64,000 nt of DNA, from contig JAIELK010000008.1 in the NCBI GenBank assembly GCA_019753175.1, forward strand, positions 1-64,000, given 5' to 3'. A program made the position numbers and the translations under genes. The notes below the pieces were generated by a model. It had not been told where the DNA came from and searched no databases. It saw nothing but the letters and a program-made list of their open reading frames with translations. Source of the stretch: Hyphomonadaceae bacterium. Lineage in GTDB: Bacteria > Pseudomonadota > Alphaproteobacteria > Caulobacterales > Aquidulcibacteraceae. This document shows, one piece after another, positions 30,211-38,864 of the stretch. Every line of letters starts with the position of its first letter. Within the stretch, counting starts at the first letter, position 1.

Positions 30211-32151
30211 CTACCCCGCCTGCTTCACGCGCATGTACCACTCGACCAGCCGGCGCACTTGGCGCTCGGTGTAGCCGCGTTCGACCATGCGCAGCACAAA
30301 TTCCTCGTGCTTCTTCTCCGAGTCGCTGTCTTTCTTCGAGCCAAACGAGATCACCGGAAGCAGGTCTTCGACCTGGCTGAACATGCGCCGTTCGATCACT
30401 TCGCGGATTTTCTCGTACGACGTCCAGGACGGGTTCTTGCCGCCGTGGCCCGCGCGCGCCCGCAGCGTGAACTTCACTACCTCGTTGCGAAAGTCTTTCG
30501 GATTGGCGATGCCGGCCGGCTTTTCGATCTTCGATAGTTCCTGGTTCAGAAGCTCCCGATTCAGCAGCTGCCCGGTGTCAGGATCCTTGTAGTCAATGTC
30601 CTCGATCCAGGCGTCCGCATAATCGACGTAACGGTCAAACAGGTTTTGGCCGAAGTCGTGATAGCTTTCGAGATAGGCCTTCTGGATTTCGTTGCCGATG
30701 AACTCCGCATAGCGCGGCGCCAACTCGGCCTTCACGAACTCCAGCAGCCTGTTCTCTTGCTCCTGCGGGAATTGCTCGCGGCGAACGGCTTGCTCCAGCG
30801 CGTACATGAGGTGCACGGGATCGGCGGCCACTTCGTGGGTGTCATGATTGAAGGTGGCGGCCAGCACCTTGAAGGCAAAGCGCGTGGAAATGCCGTCCAT
30901 GCCCTCGTCGACGCCCGCGGCGTCCTTGTATTCCTGCAGCGTGCGCGCCTTCGGATCGACCTCCTTCAGGCTTTCGCCATTATAGACCCGCATCTTGGCA
31001 AAAGCGTTGGAGTTCTCGTGCTCCTTCAACCGCGACAGCACCGAGAAGCGCGCCAGCATTTCCAGCGTGCCCGGCGCGCACGGCGCTTCAGCCAGTTCGG
31101 AGCCGCGGATCAGCTTCTCATAGATCTTCTGCTCCTCGTTGACGCGTAGGCAGTACGGGACCTTGATCACGTAAATCCGGTCGATGAAGGCCTCGTTGTT
31201 CTTGTTGTTCTTGAACGTCTGCCATTCGGCCTCGTTCGAGTGGGCCATGATCACGCCATGGAATGGGATGGCGCCGATGTTCTCGGTGCCGACATAATTG
31301 CCTTCTTGCGTGGCAGTCAGCAGCGGGTGCAGCATCTTGATCGGCGCCTTGAACATCTCGACGAATTCGAGAATGCCCTGGTTTGCACGATTGAGCCCGC
31401 CCGAGTACGAGTACGCGTCCGGATCGTTCTGTGCGTGCATTTCGAGCTTGCGGATGTCGACCTTGCCGACCAGCGAGGAGACGTCCTGGTTGTTGTCGTC
31501 ACCGGGCTCGGTCTTGGCCACCGCAATCTGGCGCAGGCGCGAAGGCATCATCTTGGCGACGCGGAACTTGGTGAGATCGCCGCCAAATTCATCGAGCCGC
31601 TTCAAGCACCACGGGCTCATCAGCCCGCTCAGCCGCCGCTGTGGAATGCCATATTCGTCTTCGAGGCGCTTACCCCACACGAGTGGATCGAACAGGCCGA
31701 GCGGGTGCTCGAACACCGGCGAAAGCTGGTCGCCAGCCTTCAGCACGTAGATCGGCTGCTCCTCCATCAGCGCCTTCAGGCGCTCGGCCAGCGAAGACTT
31801 GCCGCCGCCGACCGGGCCTAGGAGATACAAAATCTGCTTGCGCTCTTCCAATCCCTGCGCCGCGTGACGGAAAAAGGCGACGATGCGCTCGATCGTCTCT
31901 TCCATGCCGTAGAATTCCGCGAACGCCGGATAGAACCGCACCGTGCGGTTCATGAAGATGCGGCCGAGGCGTGCATCCTTCGAGGTGTCGACCATACGTG
32001 GCTCGCCAATGGCCGCGAGTAGCCGCTCGTGCGCGGTAGCGTAGGCCATCGGATCGCTGCGGCAGAGCGTCAGGAAATCGCCAAGCGACATTTCCGCTTC
32101 ACGCCGCTGCTCGTACGAGCGGGCAAAAGTGCGAAAAATCTCCTCAGACAT
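30211..32151 (-). CDS. prkA: PrkA family AAA ATPase/serine protein kinase
   Basis: A 646-residue protein with an N-terminal AAA domain (Walker A GPVGGGKSSLAERLK near residue 110) and a C-terminal PrkA kinase-like domain. Homologues (YeaG in E. coli, PrkA in Bacillus) act in starvation adaptation and sporulation; later work suggests a protease activity in the Bacillus protein. The ATG at 32151 has GGAGG five bases upstream, excluding the longer frame. It is the first gene of the operon prkA-yeaH-spoVR. Confidence 0.95.
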   Translation of the reverse strand: MSEEIFRTFARSYEQRREAEMSLGDFLTLCRSDPMAYATAHERLLAAIGEPRMVDTSKDARLGRIFMNRTVRFYPAFAEFYGMEETIERIVAFFRHAAQGLEERKQILYLLGPVGGGKSSLAERLKALMEEQPIYVLKAGDQLSPVFEHPLGLFDPLVWGKRLEDEYGIPQRRLSGLMSPWCLKRLDEFGGDLTKFRVAKMMPSRLRQIAVAKTEPGDDNNQDVSSLVGKVDIRKLEMHAQNDPDAYSYSGGLNRANQGILEFVEMFKAPIKMLHPLLTATQEGNYVGTENIGAIPFHGVIMAHSNEAEWQTFKNNKNNEAFIDRIYVIKVPYCLRVNEEQKIYEKLIRGSELAEAPCAPGTLEMLARFSVLSRLKEHENSNAFAKMRVYNGESLKEVDPKARTLQEYKDAAGVDEGMDGISTRFAFKVLAATFNHDTHEVAADPVHLMYALEQAVRREQFPQEQENRLLEFVKAELAPRYAEFIGNEIQKAYLESYHDFGQNLFDRYVDYADAWIEDIDYKDPDTGQLLNRELLNQELSKIEKPAGIANPKDFRNEVVKFTLRARAGHGGKNPSWTSYEKIREVIERRMFSQVEDLLPVISFGSKKDSDSEKKHEEFVLRMVERGYTERQVRRLVEWYMRVKQAG

Positions 32152-32288
32152 CGTGCCTCCGTGTCGCCCGTCGTCCGAGCGGGCCTCATCGCTCAAACGT
32201 CCGGACACATCAAAAAAGCCATGCGAATCTGGCGAGCATAAGGTGGTGTTAGGCGCCGCCACGCCAATCCGCCCAGGGCAACGTGATC

Positions 32289-32324
32289 ATCATGACATGA
32301 TTTGCGCCCGACTGGGCGCCAAAT
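32289..32324. promoter_or_regulatory. Two adjacent palindromes upstream of prkA
   Basis: A perfect 13-bp palindrome ATCATG-A-CATGAT (32289-32301) runs directly into an imperfect one, ATTTGCGCCC with GGGCGCCAAAT (32300-32324). They lie 140-170 bases upstream of prkA and before the divergent PodJ-like gene, where an operator would be expected. The regulator is unknown. Confidence 0.35.
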
Positions 32325-32448
32325 TTCGCACCTTTTTCACAGGCTCGCCGGGTTGTGGTCGGCGGGAAACGGCCCAGACAAAAGCGCCGACTTTACCAGC
32401 CCTTAAGCATGGCAAATGCATGCCGGATGGGATGCGCACGAGGCCTCA

Positions 32449-34350
32449 ATGATCGAGGGCGGCTGGGACTTGGACGGTCTTGACGCCGACATGCGCCTCC
32501 GCGCGCTGGCGGAGGCCGAAGAGTGCGGTCTGACCTTATCAGAGTACCTCGCTTTTCTTCTGCTCGCCTTGGCTGACGACGAAAATCCCGCCCCGAGCAG
32601 CGCCGGCGCTACCGGCTTCGATCCGTCTTCGGCGCCCCCGGAACTCGATGCGGGGCTGAGATCGTTGCGTCGACGCATCGCCGACATTGAGGACGTGGCG
32701 GCCGCCCGCAACGACCGTCATGAACAAGCGCAGGTGGCGCTCGCCGAGACATGCGCCGAACTGGCGCGACGCTCGGATGACGCCGCCGCCTTGGCGCGGC
32801 GCGCTAGTGACGCCGCCACGCAGGGCGCCGCCGCCCAAGACCTGTTGCGTCAGACCCTGGCTGATGAGTTCAGCGAGTTCGCGCGTCGGGCGGCCAGCCG
32901 CATAGACGCAGCACTCGCGGACGTGCGCGCCACCGCTGATGACGCCGCCAAACAGGCGGAGACCGCCGCTTCAGCGCTTGTCGACGAGATGCGGACTGCG
33001 CGCGCTTCGATCGACGCACGCCTGTCGGAAAGCGCCGCCGAGACGCGCAAGCGTATGCAGCTCGCGTTTGCTGAGACCCAGGCCCGCGTCGGCGCCTTGG
33101 CCGATCGCGTCAGCGACAGCGATCGCGCCACACGCGCGGCTGTCGACGGGCTTCACCAGTTAGTCGCCGAAAGCGATGAGAAAACACGCGCGGCGCTGGC
33201 GGCGACGGCCGCCGCGTTGCGTAAGGCGCACGCCGCCCTCGGCGCTGAAAGCGCCCGCGCTGCGGACGATCACCGCCAGATGATTGCGGCGTTGCGCGCC
33301 GACCTGTCGGCCGACGTTCAGATCCTACGCGAGGGACACGCTGCGGTGCTCGCGCGTCAGGACGCGGCAGACGCATTGCTCAGCGAAGCATGCGCCGGCC
33401 TCGCGGCGCTACGCCATGCAGCGAGCGATCGTGAAGCGGCCGTGGCGGCGCTTCGCAACGAGACGCAACAGGCGCTTCGAGCGGACATCGCGGAGATTGC
33501 CGAAGCAATCGCGGCGGACAGAGAGCAGACGGCTGAAGGCATACGCGCCGCTCACGCCGAGGCCGAACGCGTCGAGGCCTGCACCCTCGTATCGCTGAGC
33601 AAGCTCGCCGGCGACATCGCCGCAATCCGCACCGAACACAATCAGACGCTGGCGCAGATCAGCGCCCGCGCCATGGCCGAGCGCAATGTCGAGCAGCGTC
33701 TGACCCAACTCGAGGACGCGTCGGCTTCGATCATGAGCGCCCAAGGGAGCGAAGCCATCAAGCAGCAGCTGGCGGAACTCCGCTCCGCTCTGCTGCGCCG
33801 CGATAGCGACGGCACGCTCGCACGACGGCTCGATGAACTGGCGCACCGCCTCTCCGCCCATGAAGCGCTCAGCAGCGAAGCCATCGAACGGCTCGACGGC
33901 ATGGTCGGCGCCCTCGACGGATTGGGCGCCCCCAGCAGTGAGGCCGAACTCAAGACGGACGAGCGCCTGCGGACGGTAGAGGCAGCCGTGTCCGAGGTGG
34001 CGCGCAGACTCGACACCCGCTCGGAGAATCCCCCTTCGCAGGACGCTGTGATGGCCGTCGAGATCCGCATGGCGGAGATCGAAATGGCGCAGGCGGCGGC
34101 GCTTGACGGCATCCGGGCTCAATTGACGGCATTCATCGACGCCAACAATCGACGCCTCGAGGCTCTCGAACTTGCACCCGCTTTGATCAACATTGGCGAC
34201 ATCGCGTCTGACTTTGAAGCGCTGCGCGCGCACATCGATGAGCGCATGGCCTACATCGAAAATCGCAGCGTCCGTGCGCTACAGCAGGCAGCTGACACCA
34301 TGGGCGTGCTGGAAGAACGTTTCGGCCGGGGCGACCGCCGGTCCGCCTAG
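32449..34350 (+). CDS. PodJ-like long coiled-coil protein
   Basis: A 633-residue acidic, Ala-rich protein. The N-terminus (GGWDLDGLDADMRLRALAEA, then ECGLTLSEYLAFLL) resembles the N-terminal segment of PodJ polar-organizer proteins, and almost all of the rest (residues 80-600) is heptad-rich coiled coil without membrane segment or peptidoglycan-binding domain. ATG 32449 follows GAGG at five bases; ATG 32416 would add 11 residues. It is probably a cytoplasmic scaffold. It is divergent from prkA. Confidence 0.6.
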   Translation: MIEGGWDLDGLDADMRLRALAEAEECGLTLSEYLAFLLLALADDENPAPSSAGATGFDPSSAPPELDAGLRSLRRRIADIEDVAAARNDRHEQAQVALAETCAELARRSDDAAALARRASDAATQGAAAQDLLRQTLADEFSEFARRAASRIDAALADVRATADDAAKQAETAASALVDEMRTARASIDARLSESAAETRKRMQLAFAETQARVGALADRVSDSDRATRAAVDGLHQLVAESDEKTRAALAATAAALRKAHAALGAESARAADDHRQMIAALRADLSADVQILREGHAAVLARQDAADALLSEACAGLAALRHAASDREAAVAALRNETQQALRADIAEIAEAIAADREQTAEGIRAAHAEAERVEACTLVSLSKLAGDIAAIRTEHNQTLAQISARAMAERNVEQRLTQLEDASASIMSAQGSEAIKQQLAELRSALLRRDSDGTLARRLDELAHRLSAHEALSSEAIERLDGMVGALDGLGAPSSEAELKTDERLRTVEAAVSEVARRLDTRSENPPSQDAVMAVEIRMAEIEMAQAAALDGIRAQLTAFIDANNRRLEALELAPALINIGDIASDFEALRAHIDERMAYIENRSVRALQQAADTMGVLEERFGRGDRRSA

Positions 34351-34392
34351 CCTCTTAACAATTCCTAAACCGCGCATCGGCGCAGATGGCGT

Positions 34393-34851
34393 ATGCGACG
34401 GACCAAGCAAGCCCTCGCCGCGTTCTCCATCGCCATCGCCACACTGGCGTTCGCGCTCGCGAGTCACGCCGTCGACCGTCCCGTGCCAAACCCATCGTCC
34501 GATCCGAGCCGCTATTTCGCGATCGACGGCGACACCTTGCAGCATCGCCAGAGCGGCCGGCGCTACCGAATCGCCAATATCGACACCCCGGAGGTTGGCC
34601 GCTCCGCCGCATGCGCCGCTGAGCGGCGCCTCGGCGAACGTGCAACGCGCCGTGTGCGGGATTTGCTGACACGCGCCGAGACGCTGCAGTTGCGCCGCGC
34701 CGGCGGCGACGACGATTATGGGCGCGCCGTGGTCAGGGTACTGATAGACGGGCGCGATCTGGGCGGCATTCTGATCGCAGACGGCCTCGCCCGATCATGG
34801 CGCGGCTATCGCGCGCCCTGGTGCGACGCGTCCGGCCGGCTGATCCTCTGA
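34393..34851 (+). CDS. Secreted staphylococcal-type nuclease (SNase) homologue
   Basis: A 152-residue protein with an N-terminal signal segment (LAAFSIAIATLAFALASHA) and an OB-fold SNase domain. Catalytic signatures are seen: DGDTL near residue 46, RIANIDTPEVG (Arg and Glu of the active site) and the DDYGRAVV arginine near residue 115. It is expected to cut DNA or RNA in a Ca-dependent way outside the cytoplasm. A TTAA-N7-TAAA sequence at 34354-34368 resembles a CtrA site with one mismatch, a possibility only. Confidence 0.88.
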   Translation: MRRTKQALAAFSIAIATLAFALASHAVDRPVPNPSSDPSRYFAIDGDTLQHRQSGRRYRIANIDTPEVGRSAACAAERRLGERATRRVRDLLTRAETLQLRRAGGDDDYGRAVVRVLIDGRDLGGILIADGLARSWRGYRAPWCDASGRLIL

Positions 34852-34942
34852 CGGCGCAGCGCAGCCCTGCCACATTGACGCGTCGGCGCCGCTTGTCGCG
34901 AGCTCCCCGGCCCCATATGCGAGAAGCACTCCAACTGGAAAG

Positions 34943-35797
34943 ATGCCTCTCATGTCCGCGATGGACGAACTCGTCGACATCCTTGCGCTCGACCCGATCG
35001 AAGTGAATCTGTTCCGCGGCTTTAGCCCCAAAAGATCGACCGGCCGCATCTTCGGCGGCCAGGTCGTCGCACAGGCTCTCACCGCCGCCTACAAGACGGT
35101 TGAAGACCGGACTTGCCATTCGCTGCAGAGCTATTTCATCCGCCCCGGCGACCCCTTGCAGCCGGTACTCTATCAGGTCGAGCGTTCGCGCGACGGCAAG
35201 AGCTTCGCGACGCGGCGCGTGATCGCCATTCAAAAGGGCGAGCAGATCTTCAACATGGCCTGCTCTTTCCAAGTCGATGAAACGGGGTTCGATCACCAGA
35301 TGCCGATGCCGGCCGCGCCCGCCGCCGATGCACTGGAAGACGACCGCGCGCGCTGGCGCGAGGTTTTTGCCGATCTGCCCGATGTCGCGCGGCGCTGGTC
35401 GGCGGAAGAGCCGATCGAGATTCGTTCGGTCGATCCGGTCAACGTCCGCCACCCCAAGCCCGCCGAGAACGGCCAGCATGTCTGGATGCGGGCGCGTCGC
35501 GATCTCGGCGACGGCGTTTCGGTCAATCAGGCGCTGCTGGCGTACGCCTCTGACTATTCCCTGCTCGGTACGGCCATGCGGCCGCACGGCGTCAGCTGGA
35601 TGTCCGGCGTGCAGACCGCAAGCCTCGACCATATCATCTGGTTTCACCGCCCAACCAACTTCTCCCGCTGGCATCTCTACGTGCAGGACAGTCCGTCGGC
35701 CTCTGGCGCGCGCGGGTTCAACCGCGGCGCACTCTACCGCGAAGATGGGGTTTTGATCGCCTCGACAGCCCAGGAAGGCCTAATCCGCAAACGATGA
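34943..35797 (+). CDS. tesB: Acyl-CoA thioesterase II
   Basis: Hydrolyses medium and long acyl-CoA to free fatty acid and CoA. The 284-residue double hot-dog protein starts near DELVDILALDPIEVNLFRG, with FGGQVVAQAL and HSLQSYFIRPGD in the first fold, and SWMSGVQTASLDHIIWFH and NRGALYREDGVLIAST in the second. The Asp-Thr/Gln catalytic set is in the second fold. The start may be the ATG at 34943 or the one at 34952. Confidence 0.95.
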   Translation: MPLMSAMDELVDILALDPIEVNLFRGFSPKRSTGRIFGGQVVAQALTAAYKTVEDRTCHSLQSYFIRPGDPLQPVLYQVERSRDGKSFATRRVIAIQKGEQIFNMACSFQVDETGFDHQMPMPAAPAADALEDDRARWREVFADLPDVARRWSAEEPIEIRSVDPVNVRHPKPAENGQHVWMRARRDLGDGVSVNQALLAYASDYSLLGTAMRPHGVSWMSGVQTASLDHIIWFHRPTNFSRWHLYVQDSPSASGARGFNRGALYREDGVLIASTAQEGLIRKR

Positions 35798-35803
35798 ATC
35801 ATT

Positions 35804-35820
35804 GCTAACAGAACGTTAGC
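35804..35820. promoter_or_regulatory. Inverted repeat between tesB and the next gene
   Basis: A perfect 6-bp inverted repeat GCTAAC-5-GTTAGC seven bases after the tesB stop and 25 bases before the start at 35845. It could be an operator or a small hairpin. A GANTC methylation site (GAATC) is next to it. Confidence 0.3.
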
Positions 35821-35844
35821 CATCGCGGTGCATCATCCGGCCTG

Positions 35845-36219
35845 ATGCCAAACAAGTGGGTCGACAAACCCGACTACTTTGGACCCGACCGCAGACGCAG
35901 GCCGGGCCCGAAGCGATGGAGCGAACGCCGCCGGCACAATGAATCCCAGGACTTGCCGCCGCTGGGCGCATTGCTGCGGCGCCTCCGCGTGCAGATGAGC
36001 GGTTTGCGCACACCGGACGAGCGCCGCCACGCGCTTCAGCTCTTGTCCGCCGCGATTGGAGAAGCCCAGCGCCAGGGCCTGCGGGATTGCGTCGGCGCGC
36101 TGCAGGACGCCGACAAGGTGCTGCGGCAAGGCGGGCAGAGCGCCGCTTCGCTTGCCGACGGGAAGCTCGTAGATGCCATGAACGCCCTTGCCCTTGAGCG
36201 CGGCCCTCGCGACGCCTAG
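35845..36219 (+). CDS. Hypothetical protein with a GPDRR motif
   Basis: A 124-residue basic protein starting MPNKWVDKPDYFGPDRRRRPG, followed by a helical domain (LPPLGALLRRLRVQMSGLRT). The (Y/F)xGPDRR motif occurs also in the CheY-like protein encoded at 36653-37264 (DYIGPDRR), and is common in chemotaxis-associated proteins of Caulobacterales. It converges on the cheE-like gene with a four-base overlap of the ends. Its role is unknown; an association with the neighbouring chemotaxis-like cluster is inferred. Confidence 0.65.
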   Translation: MPNKWVDKPDYFGPDRRRRPGPKRWSERRRHNESQDLPPLGALLRRLRVQMSGLRTPDERRHALQLLSAAIGEAQRQGLRDCVGALQDADKVLRQGGQSAASLADGKLVDAMNALALERGPRDA

Positions 36220-36656
36220 CGCTTGGCCGCGAGTGTCCGCAATCCCTGCAGCACCGCGACGCGCGCACTCTCGTCCGAATCGAGACGGCGAAGCGCGCGC
36301 ATGGCCTCGATATGAACGTGCACTGCCGCGCCCGAGGGCGGCGCCTCATGCGCACCCGCAAGCAAAGTGCACAGGCTGTGCGACGCCGCGCTGAGCTCCG
36401 CGTACCCCATGGCCCCGGCTTCCGCGAACACCTGATTGGCAAGGCGATACATTTCAGCGAAGCGATCCGGGCTCTGGCTTTGCCAAAGGGCGCCTATCTG
36501 GTCGAGTTTGCTGTCCACCGCCGCGATACAATCATCGCGGATCAGATCAAGATTCTGCCGGGCGCGGCTCAAGGCTTCGCCGACCGTGATGCCGCCGGTC
36601 TGCGCCAACAACGCCTTTAGTCTAACGACAGGATGGAAGGTTCGAACCTTGATCAT
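36216..36656 (-). CDS. CheE-like helical protein of a chemotaxis-like cluster
   Basis: A 146-residue all-helical protein (ITVGEALSRARQNLDLIRDDC, split here, and QVFAEAGAMGYAELSAASHSL) with no clear phosphorylatable His in an Hpt context. It is last of a minus-strand run of cheY, cheD, a CheU-like gene and a CheY with C-terminal extension, the same order as cheYII-cheD-cheU-cheYIII-cheE in Caulobacter, so I call it CheE-like by position. It overlaps the preceding gene by four bases. Confidence 0.6.
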   Translation of the reverse strand: MIKVRTFHPVVRLKALLAQTGGITVGEALSRARQNLDLIRDDCIAAVDSKLDQIGALWQSQSPDRFAEMYRLANQVFAEAGAMGYAELSAASHSLCTLLAGAHEAPPSGAAVHVHIEAMRALRRLDSDESARVAVLQGLRTLAAKR

Positions 36657-37264
36657 ATCATGACGCGCTGCGGCTTGATGATCGTGTCGATTTCATTTTG
36701 AGACATGTTGGGCTCCGCTGGGTCGCCCAGCGGCGCTTGCAGGTCCCCTGACCGGCGCCCGTCGCTTCCGGGCGGCGGACCCTCGAATTTGAAGCGCCGA
36801 TCGGGTCCGATATAGTCGCCTACCTGCACGAAAGGCCGCTTATCGCGCGCAACGAACATGATGCGTTGCAGGAGCGTGTTCGCAGTAATGGGTTTGGTCA
36901 CAAAGAAATTGGCGCCTGTGTCGCGCGCGCGCGCAACGTCGCTTGCCCGCACATGGCCGCTGATCAGAACCACTGGCACATAAGCATTTGGCCCACCGCT
37001 ATGGCGCAGGTCCCTGAGCATGCGATAGCCGTCGCCATCGCTGACCGAGGGATCGACAAGGAGGAGATCGACCGACCTGCCGTGCAGAACTTTTTCCGCC
37101 TCCTCGGTGGTCAGCGCACGGTGAATGTCATTGACGCCGAAGCCCTTTACTATCTGCGCCAGCACATCCGCCGAGTGTTGGCTCGCCTCCACCAGCAAGA
37201 CGCTGGCGCGCGCGAGGTTCAAACGCGCTTCAGGGTCGACGCCGGCGCTCACAGCACCTCCCAT
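36653..37264 (-). CDS. CheY-like response regulator with C-terminal extension
   Basis: Residues 15-145 form a receiver domain: RASVLLVEASQHS at the first strand, LLLVDPSVSDGDGYRM with the phosphoacceptor Asp, VVLISGH and FVTKPIT with the conserved Lys. The first-strand acidic pair is reduced (VEAS), which may weaken phosphorylation. The 60-residue tail has VGDYIGPDRRF and a Pro/Gly-rich part. By order it corresponds to CheYIII of Caulobacter. It overlaps the preceding gene by 16 bases. Confidence 0.75.
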   Translation of the reverse strand: MGGAVSAGVDPEARLNLARASVLLVEASQHSADVLAQIVKGFGVNDIHRALTTEEAEKVLHGRSVDLLLVDPSVSDGDGYRMLRDLRHSGGPNAYVPVVLISGHVRASDVARARDTGANFFVTKPITANTLLQRIMFVARDKRPFVQVGDYIGPDRRFKFEGPPPGSDGRRSGDLQAPLGDPAEPNMSQNEIDTIIKPQRVMI

Positions 37265-37629
37265 GCATCGTTTGGGTTGTCGTCGAAATGCTCCCCCGCC
37301 AACCGAGCGCGCACTTCATTGAGCGTAATACGGTTGAGAGCGCTCTCGGTCGCGACCTTGGGCAGGTGTGCGCTGTGGCGCGAGATCTCCGCCGCGTAAT
37401 CCCTGAGCGCCGCGATGTGTTGGAGCACGGCGTCGAGCTGCTGCAGCTCGCTGACCAATGCCGCATCCAGTTCCGAACGCACCGCGATCGCGCAGATCGC
37501 TCCTTCGATGCGCAGCCCTAGCACGCGCGCGCGCTCCAACTCCTCCGCGACCATGAGGAAAATCTCGGCGACCGGGATAGGCGCGCCCAGCGGGTCCACG
37601 GCCTGTACGGTGGCTTCGGCGTTGCTCAC
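37249..37629 (-). CDS. CheU-like protein of a chemotaxis-like cluster
   Basis: A 126-residue helical protein (VAEIFLMVAEELERARVLGLR followed by IEGAICAIAVRSELDAALVSEL) without recognised catalytic residues. It lies between cheD and the extended CheY, the position of cheU in the Caulobacter cluster. It starts at ATG 37629, 9 bases after the cheD stop. Function unknown. Confidence 0.55.
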   Translation of the reverse strand: MSNAEATVQAVDPLGAPIPVAEIFLMVAEELERARVLGLRIEGAICAIAVRSELDAALVSELQQLDAVLQHIAALRDYAAEISRHSAHLPKVATESALNRITLNEVRARLAGEHFDDNPNDAWEVL

Positions 37630-37638
37630 GGCCGCGCC

Positions 37639-38214
37639 TTAGAAGAGCTCGACCGAGCCCGCCGCCGGATCCTGCGGCCGGATGGCCGCCGCGGGGCGCT
37701 TGCGCTCGACCTCCAGGATCGTCTCGGTCGTCTCGACTAACATTTGAGCGACGCGGCCCGTCGCTGGCCAGAAACGGATGCGCCGCGCTTGGTCCCCGCC
37801 CAGGCTCTGCCCGACGCAGGGAATGCACTCGAGGCGCAGAAAATCGAGCGCGAACGCCGCGTTTTGGGCGCCAACATCGGAGAGGCCCGGCACGACCCGA
37901 GCGCCTCCGAACAGCTTCGCCTGCATTCTGCGACGAACAGCGCCGCGCTGCAGCATGCCGTTGATCAAGAGCTCCATAGAATTGACGCCGTACTTGAGCG
38001 ATTCCCCGCCATTGCTCGCGTCGCCCGGAAGCAGGAAGTGGTTCATCCCGCCTACCTCGGCCACCGGGTCCCACATGCAGGTTGCGACGCACGATCCTAG
38101 AATCGTCGTGAGCACAACGCCTGGCTCGCTAACCACCGCGTACTCGCCCTGCACCACGTGCAGCATGCGTTCACGCGGTGCGGGAGGCGCGATCGGACTC
38201 GGGGATGTGGTCAT
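37639..38214 (-). CDS. cheD: Chemoreceptor glutamine deamidase CheD
   Basis: Deamidates glutamines of chemoreceptors and binds CheC-type phosphatases in other bacteria. The active-site Cys is in TILGSCVATCMWD and the His in GGMNHFLLPGD, and QAKLFGGARV is also conserved. I choose ATG 38214 (191 residues) over the longer frame because it lies just after cheY, and the extra N-terminus is not conserved. No receptor gene is in the window. Confidence 0.9.
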   Translation of the reverse strand: MTTSPSPIAPPAPRERMLHVVQGEYAVVSEPGVVLTTILGSCVATCMWDPVAEVGGMNHFLLPGDASNGGESLKYGVNSMELLINGMLQRGAVRRRMQAKLFGGARVVPGLSDVGAQNAAFALDFLRLECIPCVGQSLGGDQARRIRFWPATGRVAQMLVETTETILEVERKRPAAAIRPQDPAAGSVELF

Positions 38215-38243
38215 GTCAGCGCACTGCTCACTTTCTGATAACC

Positions 38244-38609
38244 TCAAGCGCTGACGCGGCGCACGACTTCCAACAGCGACTCGGCTTGGAAAGGCTTGAC
38301 GATCCATCCGGTGGCGCCGGCCTGCCGCGCACGTTGCTTCTTTTCTGGGCTGCTCTCGGTTGAGAGCACGAGGATCGGGGTCGAGCGATAACGCGCATCC
38401 ATGCGGGCGTTTTCGATGAACCCATAGCCGTCCATCACCGGCATATTGATATCGGTGATGATGACGTCGGGATTGGTGCGGGAAAGCGCATCGAGACCCT
38501 GCTTGCCATCCTCGGCCTGCACGACATTGAAGCCCGCGCCTTGCAGCACCATGAGCAGCATTTCGCGCATCATCCGGGAATCATCGATGGTGAGTACTGT
38601 TTTGCCCAC
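38244..38609 (-). CDS. cheY: Single-domain response regulator CheY
   Basis: A 121-residue receiver domain with all key residues: Asp pair in TIDDSRMMREML, phosphoacceptor in VIITDINMPVMDG, Ser/Thr in VLSTESS and Lys in WIVKPFQ. It uses GTG at 38609 with GGGAGGAG upstream. It probably receives phosphate from a CheA encoded elsewhere, since no cheA is in the window. It heads the five-gene cluster and its promoter region (38610-38864) contains two TTAACC sequences. Confidence 0.93.
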   Translation of the reverse strand: MGKTVLTIDDSRMMREMLLMVLQGAGFNVVQAEDGKQGLDALSRTNPDVIITDINMPVMDGYGFIENARMDARYRSTPILVLSTESSPEKKQRARQAGATGWIVKPFQAESLLEVVRRVSA

Positions 38610-38864
38610 TCCGCTCCTCCCCCAAGGTGAGACTCATGGCCCGGCGTGAGCGGGAGTCCTTCGGTTAAGCGCTTAGCCCTGCGCGGTTAATGCTGCGTTT
38701 CCGAAGCTGGGCTCAGGGCCCCTCCGCGCCTCGCCCACGCGTCGCACCGCGGGTGAGCCGGCTGCCCGGGGCCGACCACCGGGGCACGGCAAACGCGCGC
38801 ACTGGCTTGCCTGCGCCGCCCCGCGTTAGGGTGATGTTCACGCGGTTGCGATTGGGGGGCGCGA

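Noticed and set aside
34354-34368. CtrA binding site before the nuclease gene
   Set aside because: TTAA-N7-TAAA has one mismatch to TTAA-N7-TTAA, and the other TTAA pairs in the window (such as 38660-38690) have wrong spacing; too weak to list as a feature.
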